Positions 25,273-33,856 of a DNA stretch of 64,000 nucleotides are shown piece by piece. This DNA is from Microbacterium karelineae (GTDB lineage: Bacteria; Actinomycetota; Actinomycetes; Actinomycetales; Microbacteriaceae). Made by a program: the position numbers and the translations under genes. The stretch lies in contig NZ_WFIX01000184.1 of the NCBI RefSeq assembly GCF_009745985.1, positions 118,374-182,373 on the forward strand, in the 5' to 3' direction. Numbering within the stretch: position 1 is the first letter of the stretch; every line of letters begins with the position of its first letter. Under the pieces are notes generated by a model, which was given only the letters and a program-made list of their open reading frames with translations, was not told the DNA's origin and searched no databases.

Positions 25273-26013
25273 ATGTGGTCGCTCGCCCAGAACGTGTCGC
25301 CCCGCGTCGTCGAGGTGTCGCACACCGGATCCACCAACGCCGATCTCGTGGCGGCGATCCGCGGGGGAGAGGCCTGGCCTCACCAGGCGGTGCTGCTCAC
25401 GCGCGATCAGCGCGGGGGGCGCGGCCGGCTCGACCGACAGTGGACGACGCCCGCCGGATCCGCGCTCGCCGCGTCGGTCGTGCTGAGGGTCGGAGGGATC
25501 CCTGCGGAGCGCCGCGGGTGGATCCCGCTCGTCGCGGGCGTCGCGATGGCCGATGCCGCGTCCGCGCAGCTGGCGAGCCGCGCCGGCGTGAAGTGGCCGA
25601 ACGACGTGCTCGCGGGCGGGCGCAAGCTCTGCGGGATCCTCGCCGAGGTCGCCGACGCCGAGACCGTGGTCGTCGGCAGCGGCGTGAACACGCGCATGAC
25701 GGCGGAGCAGCGGCCCGTCGACACGGCGACATCGTTTGCGGTCGAGGGCGCCGACGTCGATGAGGACCGCCTCCTCGCCGACTACCTGCGCCGGCTCGGC
25801 GAGCTGATCGCGCAGCTGGAAGGCGGATCCGTGCGCGACGTCGTGCGCGACGCGTGCGTGACGATCGGCCAGCGGGTCACGGCACACCTTCCCGGCGGCG
25901 ACGCGGTCACGGGCACCGCAGTCGACCTCGACGAGGACGGGCGGCTCGTCATCGACGCGGGGGAGCGCATCGCCGTCGCGTCCGGCGACATCGTGCACCT
26001 CCGCCCGGCCTGA
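25273..26013 (+). CDS. birA: Biotin--[acetyl-CoA-carboxylase] ligase
   Basis: Activates biotin as biotinyl-AMP and attaches it to the carrier lysine of AccA3. The 246 residues contain the biotinyl-AMP loop GGRGRLDRQW (48-57), KWPND (107-111) and the nearby Lys118 in GGRKLCGIL, plus a C-terminal SH3-like domain. No N-terminal helix-turn-helix is present, so this is a group I ligase that does not repress transcription directly. Its substrates are encoded 2-11 kb away in the same block. Confidence 0.96.
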   Translation: MWSLAQNVSPRVVEVSHTGSTNADLVAAIRGGEAWPHQAVLLTRDQRGGRGRLDRQWTTPAGSALAASVVLRVGGIPAERRGWIPLVAGVAMADAASAQLASRAGVKWPNDVLAGGRKLCGILAEVADAETVVVGSGVNTRMTAEQRPVDTATSFAVEGADVDEDRLLADYLRRLGELIAQLEGGSVRDVVRDACVTIGQRVTAHLPGGDAVTGTAVDLDEDGRLVIDAGERIAVASGDIVHLRPA

Positions 26014-26066
26014 CTCCGGATCCGCGCCGACGCGGGGCGCCGTCGCGCGTGCGGGCGGACCCGCGC

Positions 26067-26072
26067 GAGAAT
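26067..26072 (+). promoter_or_regulatory. -10 element (GAGAAT) of the PH-domain gene
   Basis: GAGAAT followed by 6 nt and the ATG at 26079; the same hexamer and spacing as the DUF4190-like gene at 2511. A similar GAAGAT (26628-26633) plus 6 nt precedes purK. Confidence 0.45.
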
Positions 26073-26078
26073 GGACGC

Positions 26079-26597
26079 ATGACCGACCCCCAGCAGGAGC
26101 TGCGCATCGCGACGTTCCGCCGCAGCGCGGCAGCGCTGATGTGGTCGGCGCTCGTGCTCATCGCCGTGTCGGGGGCGACCGGGTACCTGCTCACGAACCT
26201 GCCGGATCCGTTCGAGGACTGGATGCTGCTGGCCGCGGCGGGCCTCATCGTGCTCTTCGCCGTGATCGTGCCCTGGTGGCGGTGGGCGTCGCGAAGCTAT
26301 CTCGTCACGACGCGGCGGGTCATCGCCACGCGCGGCGTCGTGATCCGGCGCCGGAGCGAGCTCATGCATGCGACCGGGTACGGCGTCGAACTCATCCGCG
26401 GTCCGATGCAGGGCATGTTCGGGACGGGCACGCTGCGTCTCTCGTCGGGCGAATCCGTGCTCGAGCTGCGCAGCATCCACAATCCGAAGCTCGTGCGCGA
26501 GACGCTGTCCGACCAGATCGAGATCTGCCAGATCCTCGCTCATCGCGCGGCCCAGCAGGAGGCGGCAGACCCCTACCTCGACCGGGATCTCGGCTGA
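26079..26597 (+). CDS. PH-domain (DUF304-like) membrane protein
   Basis: A 172-residue protein with two adjacent membrane segments (~20-65) followed by a bacterial PH-like domain (SRSYLVTTRRVIATRGVV..., GTGTLRLSSGESVLELRSI). Function unknown. An equivalent gene sits between birA and purK in mycobacteria, so its place is ancient. The start at 26079 was chosen because GAGAAT ends 6 nt upstream and the protein then begins just before the first membrane segment. Confidence 0.85.
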   Translation: MTDPQQELRIATFRRSAAALMWSALVLIAVSGATGYLLTNLPDPFEDWMLLAAAGLIVLFAVIVPWWRWASRSYLVTTRRVIATRGVVIRRRSELMHATGYGVELIRGPMQGMFGTGTLRLSSGESVLELRSIHNPKLVRETLSDQIEICQILAHRAAQQEAADPYLDRDLG

Positions 26598-26639
26598 TCG
26601 CGCGCACAGATCGCGCCGCCGACCTGAGAAGATGGACGA

Positions 26640-27761
26640 ATGACGAAGTGTGTCGGTGTGGTCGGTGGAGGGCAGCTCGCCCGGATGATGATCGCTCCCG
26701 CGGTGGAGCTCGGGATCGAGATCCGGGTGCTCGCGGAGCAGGACGGGATGGCGGCGCGGCTCGCGGCGACCGCGACCGGCGACTACCGCGACATCGAGAC
26801 GGTGCGGGCGTTCGCGCGCGACGTCGACGTGATCACCTTCGACCACGAGCACGTGCCGCAGGAGGTCCTGCGCGCCCTGGTCGATGACGGCGTCGCCGTG
26901 CATCCCGGGCCCGACGCGCTGAGGTTCGCGCAGGACAAGCTCGTCATGCGGGCGAAGCTGGCCGAGATCGGCGCTCCGCAGCCCGATTGGGCGGGCGTCG
27001 CGACGCGCGTCGAGCTGCAGGCGTTCCTCGACGACCATGGCGGCCGCGCCGTCGTGAAGACGCCGCGCGGCGGGTACGACGGCAAGGGCGTGCGCGTGGT
27101 GCGCGACGCGAGCGAGGCCGATGACTGGTTCGACGCCTTCGCGGGGGAGCGGATCCTCGTGGAGGAGCTCGTCGACTTCCGCCGCGAGCTCGCGCAGCAG
27201 ATCGCGCGGAGCCCGCGCGGCGAGATGACGCACTACCCGGTCGTCGAGACCGTGCAGAAGGACGGCGTGTGCGCCGAGGTCTTTGCGCCCGCCCCGCAGG
27301 CGAGCGAGCGCGCGGTCGAGCTCGCCGCCCGCATCGGCAACGAGATCGCGCACGGCCTCGGCGTGACCGGCATGCTCGCCGTCGAACTGTTCGAGACGAC
27401 CGATGAGCGCCTCCTCGTCAACGAGCTCGCGATGCGGCCCCACAACAGCGGCCACTGGACGCAGGACGGCGCCGTCACCTGCCAGTTCGAGCAGCACCTG
27501 CGCGCAGTGCTCGACCTGCCCCTCGGATCCGCGGAGCAGACGGCCGACGCGACGTGCATGGTGAACATCCTCGGCGGACCGGCGGGGATCTCGATCGACG
27601 AGCGCTTCGAGGTCGCGATGCGCGCGCACCCCGAGGCGAAGATCCATACGTACGGCAAGGCATCGCGGCCCGGCCGCAAGGTCGGCCACGTCAACGTCGC
27701 GAGCGACGACATCGACGACGCGGCGTATGTCGCGCGCGCCGCCGCCGCACACTTCGAGTGA
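26640..27761 (+). CDS. purK: N5-carboxyaminoimidazole ribonucleotide synthase
   Basis: Converts AIR, ATP and bicarbonate to N5-CAIR in purine biosynthesis. The 373 residues are normal for the ATP-grasp PurK family: [10 protein letters not shown] at the N-terminus, the ATP loop [14 protein letters not shown], the metal-binding [14 protein letters not shown], and the Gly-rich NILGG near the end. It is followed by purE, which uses its unstable product. The ATG at 26640 fits the family start. Confidence 0.97.
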   Translation: MTKCVGVVGGGQLARMMIAPAVELGIEIRVLAEQDGMAARLAATATGDYRDIETVRAFARDVDVITFDHEHVPQEVLRALVDDGVAVHPGPDALRFAQDKLVMRAKLAEIGAPQPDWAGVATRVELQAFLDDHGGRAVVKTPRGGYDGKGVRVVRDASEADDWFDAFAGERILVEELVDFRRELAQQIARSPRGEMTHYPVVETVQKDGVCAEVFAPAPQASERAVELAARIGNEIAHGLGVTGMLAVELFETTDERLLVNELAMRPHNSGHWTQDGAVTCQFEQHLRAVLDLPLGSAEQTADATCMVNILGGPAGISIDERFEVAMRAHPEAKIHTYGKASRPGRKVGHVNVASDDIDDAAYVARAAAAHFE

Positions 27762-27849
27762 CGGGTCGCCACGTAAAGACAGCATTCGGCCTCGACCCAT
27801 CGACAGGATGCCGCGCGCGCCGCTCTCAGCGGTTCACAAGCGCGTCCCC

Positions 27850-27855
27850 TACCCT
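27850..27855 (+). promoter_or_regulatory. -10 element (TACCCT) of purE
   Basis: TACCCT is followed by 6 nt and the GTG at 27862. It supports a separate leaderless promoter for purE within the purK-purE-LCP row. Confidence 0.6.
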
Positions 27856-27861
27856 GACAGG

Positions 27862-28371
27862 GTGCTCCCCTCGTCTGATACCCCCCTCGTCGGCGTCGTC
27901 ATGGGCTCCGACTCCGATTGGCGCGTCATGCAGGATGCCTCCGCGGCGCTGACCGAGTTCGGCATCGCCCACGAGGTCGAGGTGGTGTCGGCCCACCGCA
28001 CCCCCGACAAGCTCGTGAGCTACGGGCGCGAGGCGCGCGGGCGCGGCCTGAAGGCGATCATCGCGGGCGCGGGGGGCGCGGCGCACCTGCCGGGCATGCT
28101 CGCCTCGCTCACGGCGCTCCCCGTCGTCGGGGTGCCCGTCAAGCTGAAGAGTCTCGACGGCATGGACTCGCTCCTGTCGATCGTGCAGATGCCGGCGGGG
28201 ATCCCCGTCGCGACGGTGTCGATCGACGGCGCGAAGAACGCGGGCCTCCTCGCGGCGCGCATCATCGGATCCGGAGACGCGGCGGTCGCCGACCGCGTCG
28301 AGGCGTATGCGCGTGACCTCGAAACGCAGGTCGAGGAGAAGAACCGGCGACTCAAGGACTCGCTGTCGTGA
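27862..28371 (+). CDS. purE: 5-(carboxyamino)imidazole ribonucleotide mutase
   Basis: Rearranges N5-CAIR to CAIR. The 169 residues have the class I PurE signature: [24 protein letters not shown] and [15 protein letters not shown] at 27862 was chosen over earlier in-frame codons because the family starts a few residues before [10 protein letters not shown] and a -10 element lies 6 nt upstream. Its stop overlaps the LCP gene start by 4 nt. Confidence 0.97.
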   Translation: MLPSSDTPLVGVVMGSDSDWRVMQDASAALTEFGIAHEVEVVSAHRTPDKLVSYGREARGRGLKAIIAGAGGAAHLPGMLASLTALPVVGVPVKLKSLDGMDSLLSIVQMPAGIPVATVSIDGAKNAGLLAARIIGSGDAAVADRVEAYARDLETQVEEKNRRLKDSLS

Positions 28372-29792
28372 CCGTGGCCGCCGATCGCATGGCGGTTCCG
28401 CGGGGCTCGGTCATCGACGCGACCCCGCTGCGCACGCCGGACGTCGCGAACGCGACGATGATGACGCGCCGGGGATGGTGGCTCGTCGTGCTGAACTTCC
28501 TGATCCCGGGATCCGCGCAGTCGCTCGCGGGGAACCATCGCCTCGGCAAGCTGGGGCTCGGAGCGACGCTCACGATGTGGGCGCTCATCGTGATCGCTGC
28601 CCTCGGCGGCCTGTTGTGGCGGTCGGGCACGACGTCGATCCTGCTGAACCCGATCACCCTGTTCGCACTGGCGGTCGTCGTCGTCCTGTACGCGGTGCTA
28701 TGGGTGATCCTGTCGATCGACACGCTCCGGCTCGTCCGGCTCGTGCGGACCCGCGCCCCGCAGCGCTTCCTCATCGCGCTGCTCGCGATCGCCCTCGCCG
28801 TCGTGCAGGGGACCGCGGGCGCGCTCGCCGCCCCGCGCCTGTTCGCCGCCGCCGGCGGCATCGGGTCCATCTTCAGCAGCTCGGCGCCCGTCGTCGAGCC
28901 GAGCGACGGCTACTACAACGTGCTGCTGCTCGGCGCCGACTCGGGCGAGGGTCGCGACTCCATGCGCTTCGACAGCATCTCGGTCATCTCGGTGAACGCC
29001 GAGACGGGTGCCGTGACGATCACGGGCATCCCGCGCGACCTGCAGCACTTCCCCTTCAGCGACGGCAGCCCGATGCAGGAGCTGTACCCGAACTACTTCG
29101 AGGGTCTGGCCGATCAGACGTGCGGCTGGGGGAGCGGCGTCAACCAGCTGACGAACGCCGTGTCGTTCTGCCGCGAGGACGGCGGCGCGAGCCTGTATCC
29201 CGACGCCGAGCGCCATGGATCCGATCCGGAGATCGAGGCGACGAAGGACGCCGCCGAAGGCCTCACTGGCCTCGAGATCCCGTACTTCGTCTCGATCGAC
29301 ATGCACGGCTTCCAGGCGCTCATCGACGCGCTCGGCGGCGTCGAGATCACCGTGACGGAGCGCCTGCCCGAGGGGCCTGGACCCGCGTACGACGGCCAGC
29401 CGGCCGAGGAGTGGGCGACGGGCTGGATCGAGGAGGGCACCCAGCACATGAGCGGCGAGACCGCCCTCTGGTACGCCCGATCGCGCTATACGACGAGCGA
29501 CTGGGACCGCATGGAGCGCCAGCGCGAGCTGCAGCAGGCCGTCATCAGCCAGATGACGCCGCAGAACGTGCTCGCCCGCTTCCAGGAGGTCGCCGCGGCA
29601 GGAACCGACGTGATCCGCACCGACGTTCCGCAGGGGCTCGTGTCGACGTTCGTCGACCTCGCGGTGCTCGCGCGCGAGCAGCCCATGACGTCGATCGAGT
29701 TCAACCCGGATGCGGGAGTGGACCAGGAGTGGCCCGACGCCGCGGCGACCCGCGCGATGGTCGACGCCGCCCTGCACCCCGAGGGCGAGTGA
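28368..29792 (+). CDS. LytR-CpsA-Psr (LCP) family glycopolymer ligase with extra membrane domain
   Basis: Probably attaches lipid-linked glycopolymers to peptidoglycan outside the membrane. The 474 residues have an N-terminal region with about four membrane segments (~35-165) and then the LCP domain ([32 protein letters not shown] with the conserved catalytic-region Arg, and [20 protein letters not shown]). Most LCP proteins have a single membrane anchor; a multi-spanning N-terminus occurs in some actinobacteria. GTG at 28368 overlaps the purE stop, yet the protein probably serves the glycan locus that starts next to it. Confidence 0.93.
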   Translation: MTVAADRMAVPRGSVIDATPLRTPDVANATMMTRRGWWLVVLNFLIPGSAQSLAGNHRLGKLGLGATLTMWALIVIAALGGLLWRSGTTSILLNPITLFALAVVVVLYAVLWVILSIDTLRLVRLVRTRAPQRFLIALLAIALAVVQGTAGALAAPRLFAAAGGIGSIFSSSAPVVEPSDGYYNVLLLGADSGEGRDSMRFDSISVISVNAETGAVTITGIPRDLQHFPFSDGSPMQELYPNYFEGLADQTCGWGSGVNQLTNAVSFCREDGGASLYPDAERHGSDPEIEATKDAAEGLTGLEIPYFVSIDMHGFQALIDALGGVEITVTERLPEGPGPAYDGQPAEEWATGWIEEGTQHMSGETALWYARSRYTTSDWDRMERQRELQQAVISQMTPQNVLARFQEVAAAGTDVIRTDVPQGLVSTFVDLAVLAREQPMTSIEFNPDAGVDQEWPDAAATRAMVDAALHPEGE

Positions 29793-29880
29793 GCGGACGT
29801 GCGGCTCCCAGGAACCGGCCCGGCCGAGCGATAGGATCCAGTGTGACTTTCTGCGGACGACTTCTGCGAGGCGCAGCTCT

Positions 29881-30765
29881 GTGACGACGATCGATCTGTC
29901 CGACTACGACGTGCCGGGCCGTGGGCGCGGATTCAGCGATGTGCTGCGATGGCGATACCTGCTGTCGCTGCTGATCCGCAAGGGCACCTCGACGCGGTAC
30001 CGCAACTCCGCGCTGGGGTGGACCTGGTCATACGTCAAGCCGCTCATCCAGTTCTTCATCTACTACGCCGTCATGGGGTTCATCTTCGGGATGGATCGCG
30101 GCCTCGAGAAGTACCCGCTGTACCTGTTCGCGGGCTTCATCACGGTGCAGTACTTCAACGAGGCGTTCGGCAACGCCACGAGCTCCGTGCTCGACAACAA
30201 GGCGCTCGTGAAGAAGATCTATCTGCCGCGGGAGCTGTTCCCGATCGCGGCGATCGCGGGCGCGTTCATCCACTTCCTGCCGCAGCTCGTCATCCTCCTG
30301 GTCGTCGCGATCATCTACGGCTGGGTGCCGACCCTCGCGGGTGTCGGGGCGGCACTGCTCGCGCTCCTTCTCGTCAGCCTGACGGCGCTCGGCCTCGGAC
30401 TGTTCTTCGCGGGCCTCAACGTGCGCTTCCGCGACGCCGGCAACTTCGTCGAGGTGCTGCGCCAGCTCGCGACATGGGCGTCGCCCGTGCTCTACACCTG
30501 GCAGCTCATCCAGGAGCACATGGGGAATCTGGTGCTCTACCTGTACATGATGAACCCCATCACGGTGTCGGTCGAGCTGTTCCACTACGCATTCTGGAAG
30601 TCCGCCGTCGGCGACTCGGAGAAGGCAGGAGACGGGCGCTGGATGGGCTTCGCCCCGCACTTCGAGCTCTACGTGATCGGCACATTCGTGCTCGCCCTCA
30701 TCTTCGTGGCCGTCGGCCAGGCCACCTTCCGCCGCTTCGAGCGCACCTTCGCCCAGGACCTGTGA
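29881..30765 (+). CDS. ABC-2 polysaccharide export permease (TagG/Wzm type), system 1
   Basis: Membrane half of an ABC exporter for lipid-linked polysaccharide. 294 residues with six predicted membrane segments, an N-terminal amphipathic stretch (LLSLLIRKGTSTRYRNSALG) and LGLFFAGLNVRFRDAGNFVE, both characteristic of Wzm/TagG. The GTG at 29881 has GAGG about 12 nt upstream; a TAGGAT at about 29832 may be its -10. The ATPase gene begins on the last base of its stop codon. Substrate unknown, presumed to be a polymer made by the surrounding genes. Confidence 0.93.
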   Translation: MTTIDLSDYDVPGRGRGFSDVLRWRYLLSLLIRKGTSTRYRNSALGWTWSYVKPLIQFFIYYAVMGFIFGMDRGLEKYPLYLFAGFITVQYFNEAFGNATSSVLDNKALVKKIYLPRELFPIAAIAGAFIHFLPQLVILLVVAIIYGWVPTLAGVGAALLALLLVSLTALGLGLFFAGLNVRFRDAGNFVEVLRQLATWASPVLYTWQLIQEHMGNLVLYLYMMNPITVSVELFHYAFWKSAVGDSEKAGDGRWMGFAPHFELYVIGTFVLALIFVAVGQATFRRFERTFAQDL

Positions 30766-31526
30766 TGTCGAACACGCTGCAGCAGACCTCCGCCGCCTCG
30801 CCGGCGATCATCGTCGACCACGTCACCAAGACCTTCCTCAAGCGCAACACGCACTCCTTCAAGGAGGCGTTCGTCGGCTGGACGAAGGGCAAGAAGGTGC
30901 GCGCCGACCAGTTCCACGCGCTCGACGACGTGAGCTTCCAGGTCGGCGAGGGCGAGGCCGTCGCGGTCCTCGGCTTCAACGGATCCGGTAAGTCGACGAC
31001 GCTCAAGATGGTCTCCGGCGTCATGGAGCCCGATAAGGGGCGCGTCTTCACCCGCGGGCGCGTCGCGGGCCTCATCGAGGTCGGCGCCGGCTTCCACCCC
31101 GAGCTGTCTGGCCGTGAGAACGTCTTCCTCAACGCGGCGATCCTCGGGATGAGCCGCAAGGAGATCGAGGCGCGCTTCGACGACATCGTCGCGTTCAGCG
31201 AGATCGGCGACTTCATCGACCAGGAGGTCAAGCACTACTCGTCGGGCATGTTCATGCGCCTGGCGTTCTCGGTCGCGATCCACGTCGACCTCGACGTGCT
31301 CCTCGTCGACGAGGTGCTGTCCGTCGGCGATGCGCCGTTCCGCAAGAAGTGCAACGACAAGCTCGAGGAGCTCACGAAGCAGGGCGTGACGATGCTCGTC
31401 GTGAGTCACAACATGGCGACCGTGCAGAAGCTCTGCTCGCGCGGCATCGTCATCCACGAGCACAAGGTGCTCTTCGACGGGCCCATCGAGGAAGCCGTCG
31501 AGACCATCCGCAACACCCCCCACTGA
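30765..31526 (+). CDS. ABC export ATPase (TagH/Wzt type), system 1
   Basis: Energises the preceding permease. The 253 residues have the Walker A NGSGKSTT, the signature YSSGMFMRLAFS, the Walker B VLLVDEVLSVGD and the switch His in VVSHNM. It lacks the C-terminal carbohydrate-binding domain of Wzt O-antigen ATPases, so substrate choice probably does not depend on a terminal sugar cap. ATG overlaps the permease stop (TGATG). It converges with the glycosyltransferase gene after 22 nt. Confidence 0.95.
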   Translation: MSNTLQQTSAASPAIIVDHVTKTFLKRNTHSFKEAFVGWTKGKKVRADQFHALDDVSFQVGEGEAVAVLGFNGSGKSTTLKMVSGVMEPDKGRVFTRGRVAGLIEVGAGFHPELSGRENVFLNAAILGMSRKEIEARFDDIVAFSEIGDFIDQEVKHYSSGMFMRLAFSVAIHVDLDVLLVDEVLSVGDAPFRKKCNDKLEELTKQGVTMLVVSHNMATVQKLCSRGIVIHEHKVLFDGPIEEAVETIRNTPH

Positions 31527-31548
31527 GCCGCGAGCGTGCGGCCCCGCG

Positions 31549-32460
31549 TCAGCGGCCGAGCTTGCGCTTGAGGATGCGGAGGGCGCGCTCGGGGAGGCTG
31601 TAGCGCGCGATGTCGTCGCGGATCCTGGTCTCCATCTCGGCCAGGCGCTGGTCGATGTACTTCGTCAGGTAGAGGGCGAGGCCGGATCCGTGCTCGTCGA
31701 CGTACTCGCGCAGAGCTTCGTCGCGGATCTGCGCGTCGAAGCGGCGATGCAGGCGGTCGCTCGAGATGACGCTGTTGCCATCCGCGCCCGACTGACCGGG
31801 GCGCTGGTGCCAGTAGGCGTAGGGCGTGTCGTCGTCGAGATACTCGAGCGCGCCGCGCGTGAGCACCTGCAGCGCGAAGTTCCAGTCGCCCACGACAGGC
31901 AGCGACTCGTCGTAGAGGCCGAGCTCATCGTGCAGCTCGCGACGGTAGACGAAGCCGATCGGCACGAAGCGGTTGAACAGCAGGGTGTCGCCGAGGGTGG
32001 GCGCCGTGAGCTGCTGCTGGAAGATCTCGCGGCCGATCTCGGTGAGATCGCCGTCGTCGCCCGCGCGCTCCCACACGATCTCGATCCTCGACACGACGCC
32101 GCCGCGGCGCGCGTTCCTCTCGGAGTCGAGATAGCGCACGGCGCGCTCGAGGAACTCGGGGTGCCACGAGTCGTCGTCGTCGTGCAGCACGAGGTACGGC
32201 GCCGTCGTCGTCAGGACGCCCGCGTTCGCGCTCGCCCATCGCCCGTGCGACTCGCGACGGTGCAGGACCCGGACCTTCTCGCGGTGCTGCTCGGGCACGC
32301 GCGCGACCATGTCGTCGACGGCCCCGGGATCCCCGCCGTCGTTGACGACGACGCACTCCCACGCGGTCTCGGTCTGCGCCGTGATGCTCCGCAGCGCACG
32401 ATCGAGGAACCGCGGGCGATCCTTCGTGCGGACGACGATCGCGACCCGCGGCTGGGTCAT
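31549..32460 (-). CDS. Family 2 glycosyltransferase
   Basis: 303 residues with a GT-A fold: AIVVRTKDRPRFLDRALRSI at the nucleotide site, DGG after the third strand, and the metal-binding DDDDS (94-98). A helical tail rich in Arg and Lys ends the protein and may associate with the membrane. Sugar specificity is unknown. Its start lies 1 nt after the ugd stop, so it is co-translated with the enzyme that makes UDP-glucuronate; a uronosyl transfer would be logical but is inferred only from that. Confidence 0.9.
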   Translation of the reverse strand: MTQPRVAIVVRTKDRPRFLDRALRSITAQTETAWECVVVNDGGDPGAVDDMVARVPEQHREKVRVLHRRESHGRWASANAGVLTTTAPYLVLHDDDDSWHPEFLERAVRYLDSERNARRGGVVSRIEIVWERAGDDGDLTEIGREIFQQQLTAPTLGDTLLFNRFVPIGFVYRRELHDELGLYDESLPVVGDWNFALQVLTRGALEYLDDDTPYAYWHQRPGQSGADGNSVISSDRLHRRFDAQIRDEALREYVDEHGSGLALYLTKYIDQRLAEMETRIRDDIARYSLPERALRILKRKLGR

Positions 32461-32461
32461 C

Positions 32462-33763
32462 TCAGCGCCCCATGCCGGTGTACGTCCAGCCCGCGTCGCG
32501 CCATGCCGCGGGGTCGAGGATGTTGCGGCCGTCGAACACGACGGGGCGCGCGACCTTCTCGGCGGTCTCGATCGGGTCGAGCGCGCGGAACTGCTTCCAC
32601 TCGGTCACGATCACGACGGCCTCGGCGCCCGCGAGCGCGGCGTCGAGAGACTCGGCGTAGTCGAGCTGCGGGTGCACCCGGCGCGCGGTCTCCATCGCCT
32701 GCGGGTCGTACGAGACGACCTCCGCGCCGAGCCCCTTGAGGCGCACGGCCACGTCGAGCGCGGGGGAATCGCGGATGTCGTCGCTGTCGGGCTTGAACGC
32801 GAGGCCGAGAACGGCCACGCGGTGCCCGAACGGCTGGCCGTCGAACGAGTTGACGACGATGTCGACGACGTGCTGGCGCCGACGGAGGTTGATCTCGTCG
32901 ACCTCCTTGAGGAAGCCGACCGACTCGCCCTTGCCGAGCTCTTCGGCGCGAGCGACGAAGGCGCGGATGTCCTTGGGGAGGCAGCCGCCCCCGAAGCCGG
33001 CGCCCGCGTTGAGGAACTTCCGCCCGATGCGCACGTCGTGACCGATCGCGTCGGCGAGCTGAGTGACGTCGGCGCCCGTGACCTCGGCGATCTCGGCCAT
33101 CGCGTTGATGAAGCTGATCTTCGTCGCGAGGAACGAGTTCGCGGCGACCTTGACGAGCTCGGCGGTCGCATAGTCGGTGACGAGGCGCGGCGTCTCGCGC
33201 TCGAGGATCGACGAGTACACGGCATCGAGCGTCGCGACGTCCTCGTCGCCCGTCTCGCGCGACACGCCGTAGACGAGGCGGTCGGGGTCGACCGTGTCCT
33301 TGACGGCGAATCCCTCGCGGAGGAACTCGGGGTTCCACGCGAGGCGGATCCCGTGCGGGGCCACGATGTCGGCGAGCCGCGCGGCCGTGCCGACGGGGAC
33401 GGTCGACTTGCCGGCGATGAGGGATCCGGCCTTGGCATGTGGCACGAGGCCGTCGATGGCCGCGTCGACGTACGTGAGGTCGGCGCCGCCGCCGTCGCGG
33501 CGCTGCGGCGTGCCGACGCCTACGAAGTGCACATCGGCCGATTCCACGGCCGTGTAGTCGGTCGAGAACGTGAGGTTGCCGGAGGCGAGGCCCGCCTTCA
33601 GGATCTCCTCGAAGCCGGGCTCGTGGAACGGCGGCTGGCCCGCAGAGAGCATGGCGATCTTCGCCTCGTCGACGTCGATCCCGACGACCTGATGGCCGAG
33701 CGACGCCATCGCGGCCGCGTGGACGGCACCGAGGTAGCCGCATCCGATCACGCTCAACTGCAT
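32462..33763 (-). CDS. ugd: UDP-glucose 6-dehydrogenase
   Basis: Oxidises UDP-glucose to UDP-glucuronate with two NAD+. The 433 residues have the N-terminal Rossmann motif (VIGCGYLGAVHAAAMA), the WNPEFLREG stretch, and the catalytic Cys261 in GAGFGGGCLPKD. The substrate could also be another UDP-sugar of this dehydrogenase family. AAGGAG lies 8 nt before the ATG. It provides the uronate precursor expected for a teichuronic-acid-like polymer. Confidence 0.95.
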   Translation of the reverse strand: MQLSVIGCGYLGAVHAAAMASLGHQVVGIDVDEAKIAMLSAGQPPFHEPGFEEILKAGLASGNLTFSTDYTAVESADVHFVGVGTPQRRDGGGADLTYVDAAIDGLVPHAKAGSLIAGKSTVPVGTAARLADIVAPHGIRLAWNPEFLREGFAVKDTVDPDRLVYGVSRETGDEDVATLDAVYSSILERETPRLVTDYATAELVKVAANSFLATKISFINAMAEIAEVTGADVTQLADAIGHDVRIGRKFLNAGAGFGGGCLPKDIRAFVARAEELGKGESVGFLKEVDEINLRRRQHVVDIVVNSFDGQPFGHRVAVLGLAFKPDSDDIRDSPALDVAVRLKGLGAEVVSYDPQAMETARRVHPQLDYAESLDAALAGAEAVVIVTEWKQFRALDPIETAEKVARPVVFDGRNILDPAAWRDAGWTYTGMGR

Positions 33764-33813
33764 GGGGAGTTCTCCTTCATCTGAGCCGATTCACCGCCCG
33801 CGGAGGGCACTCG

Positions 33814-33848
33814 TCATATCCTGCCACGGCGAACCGTCGCATATCCTG
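33814..33848. promoter_or_regulatory. Paired CATATCCTG repeats in the ugd/GT2 divergent gap
   Basis: CATATCCTG occurs at 33814-33822 and 33840-33848. The second contains TATCCT (33842-33847), which sits 9 nt before the ATG of the rightward gene and could be its -10. The first could be a degenerate second promoter or a repeated binding site. Confidence 0.4.
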
Positions 33849-33856
33849 GTGCGGCT

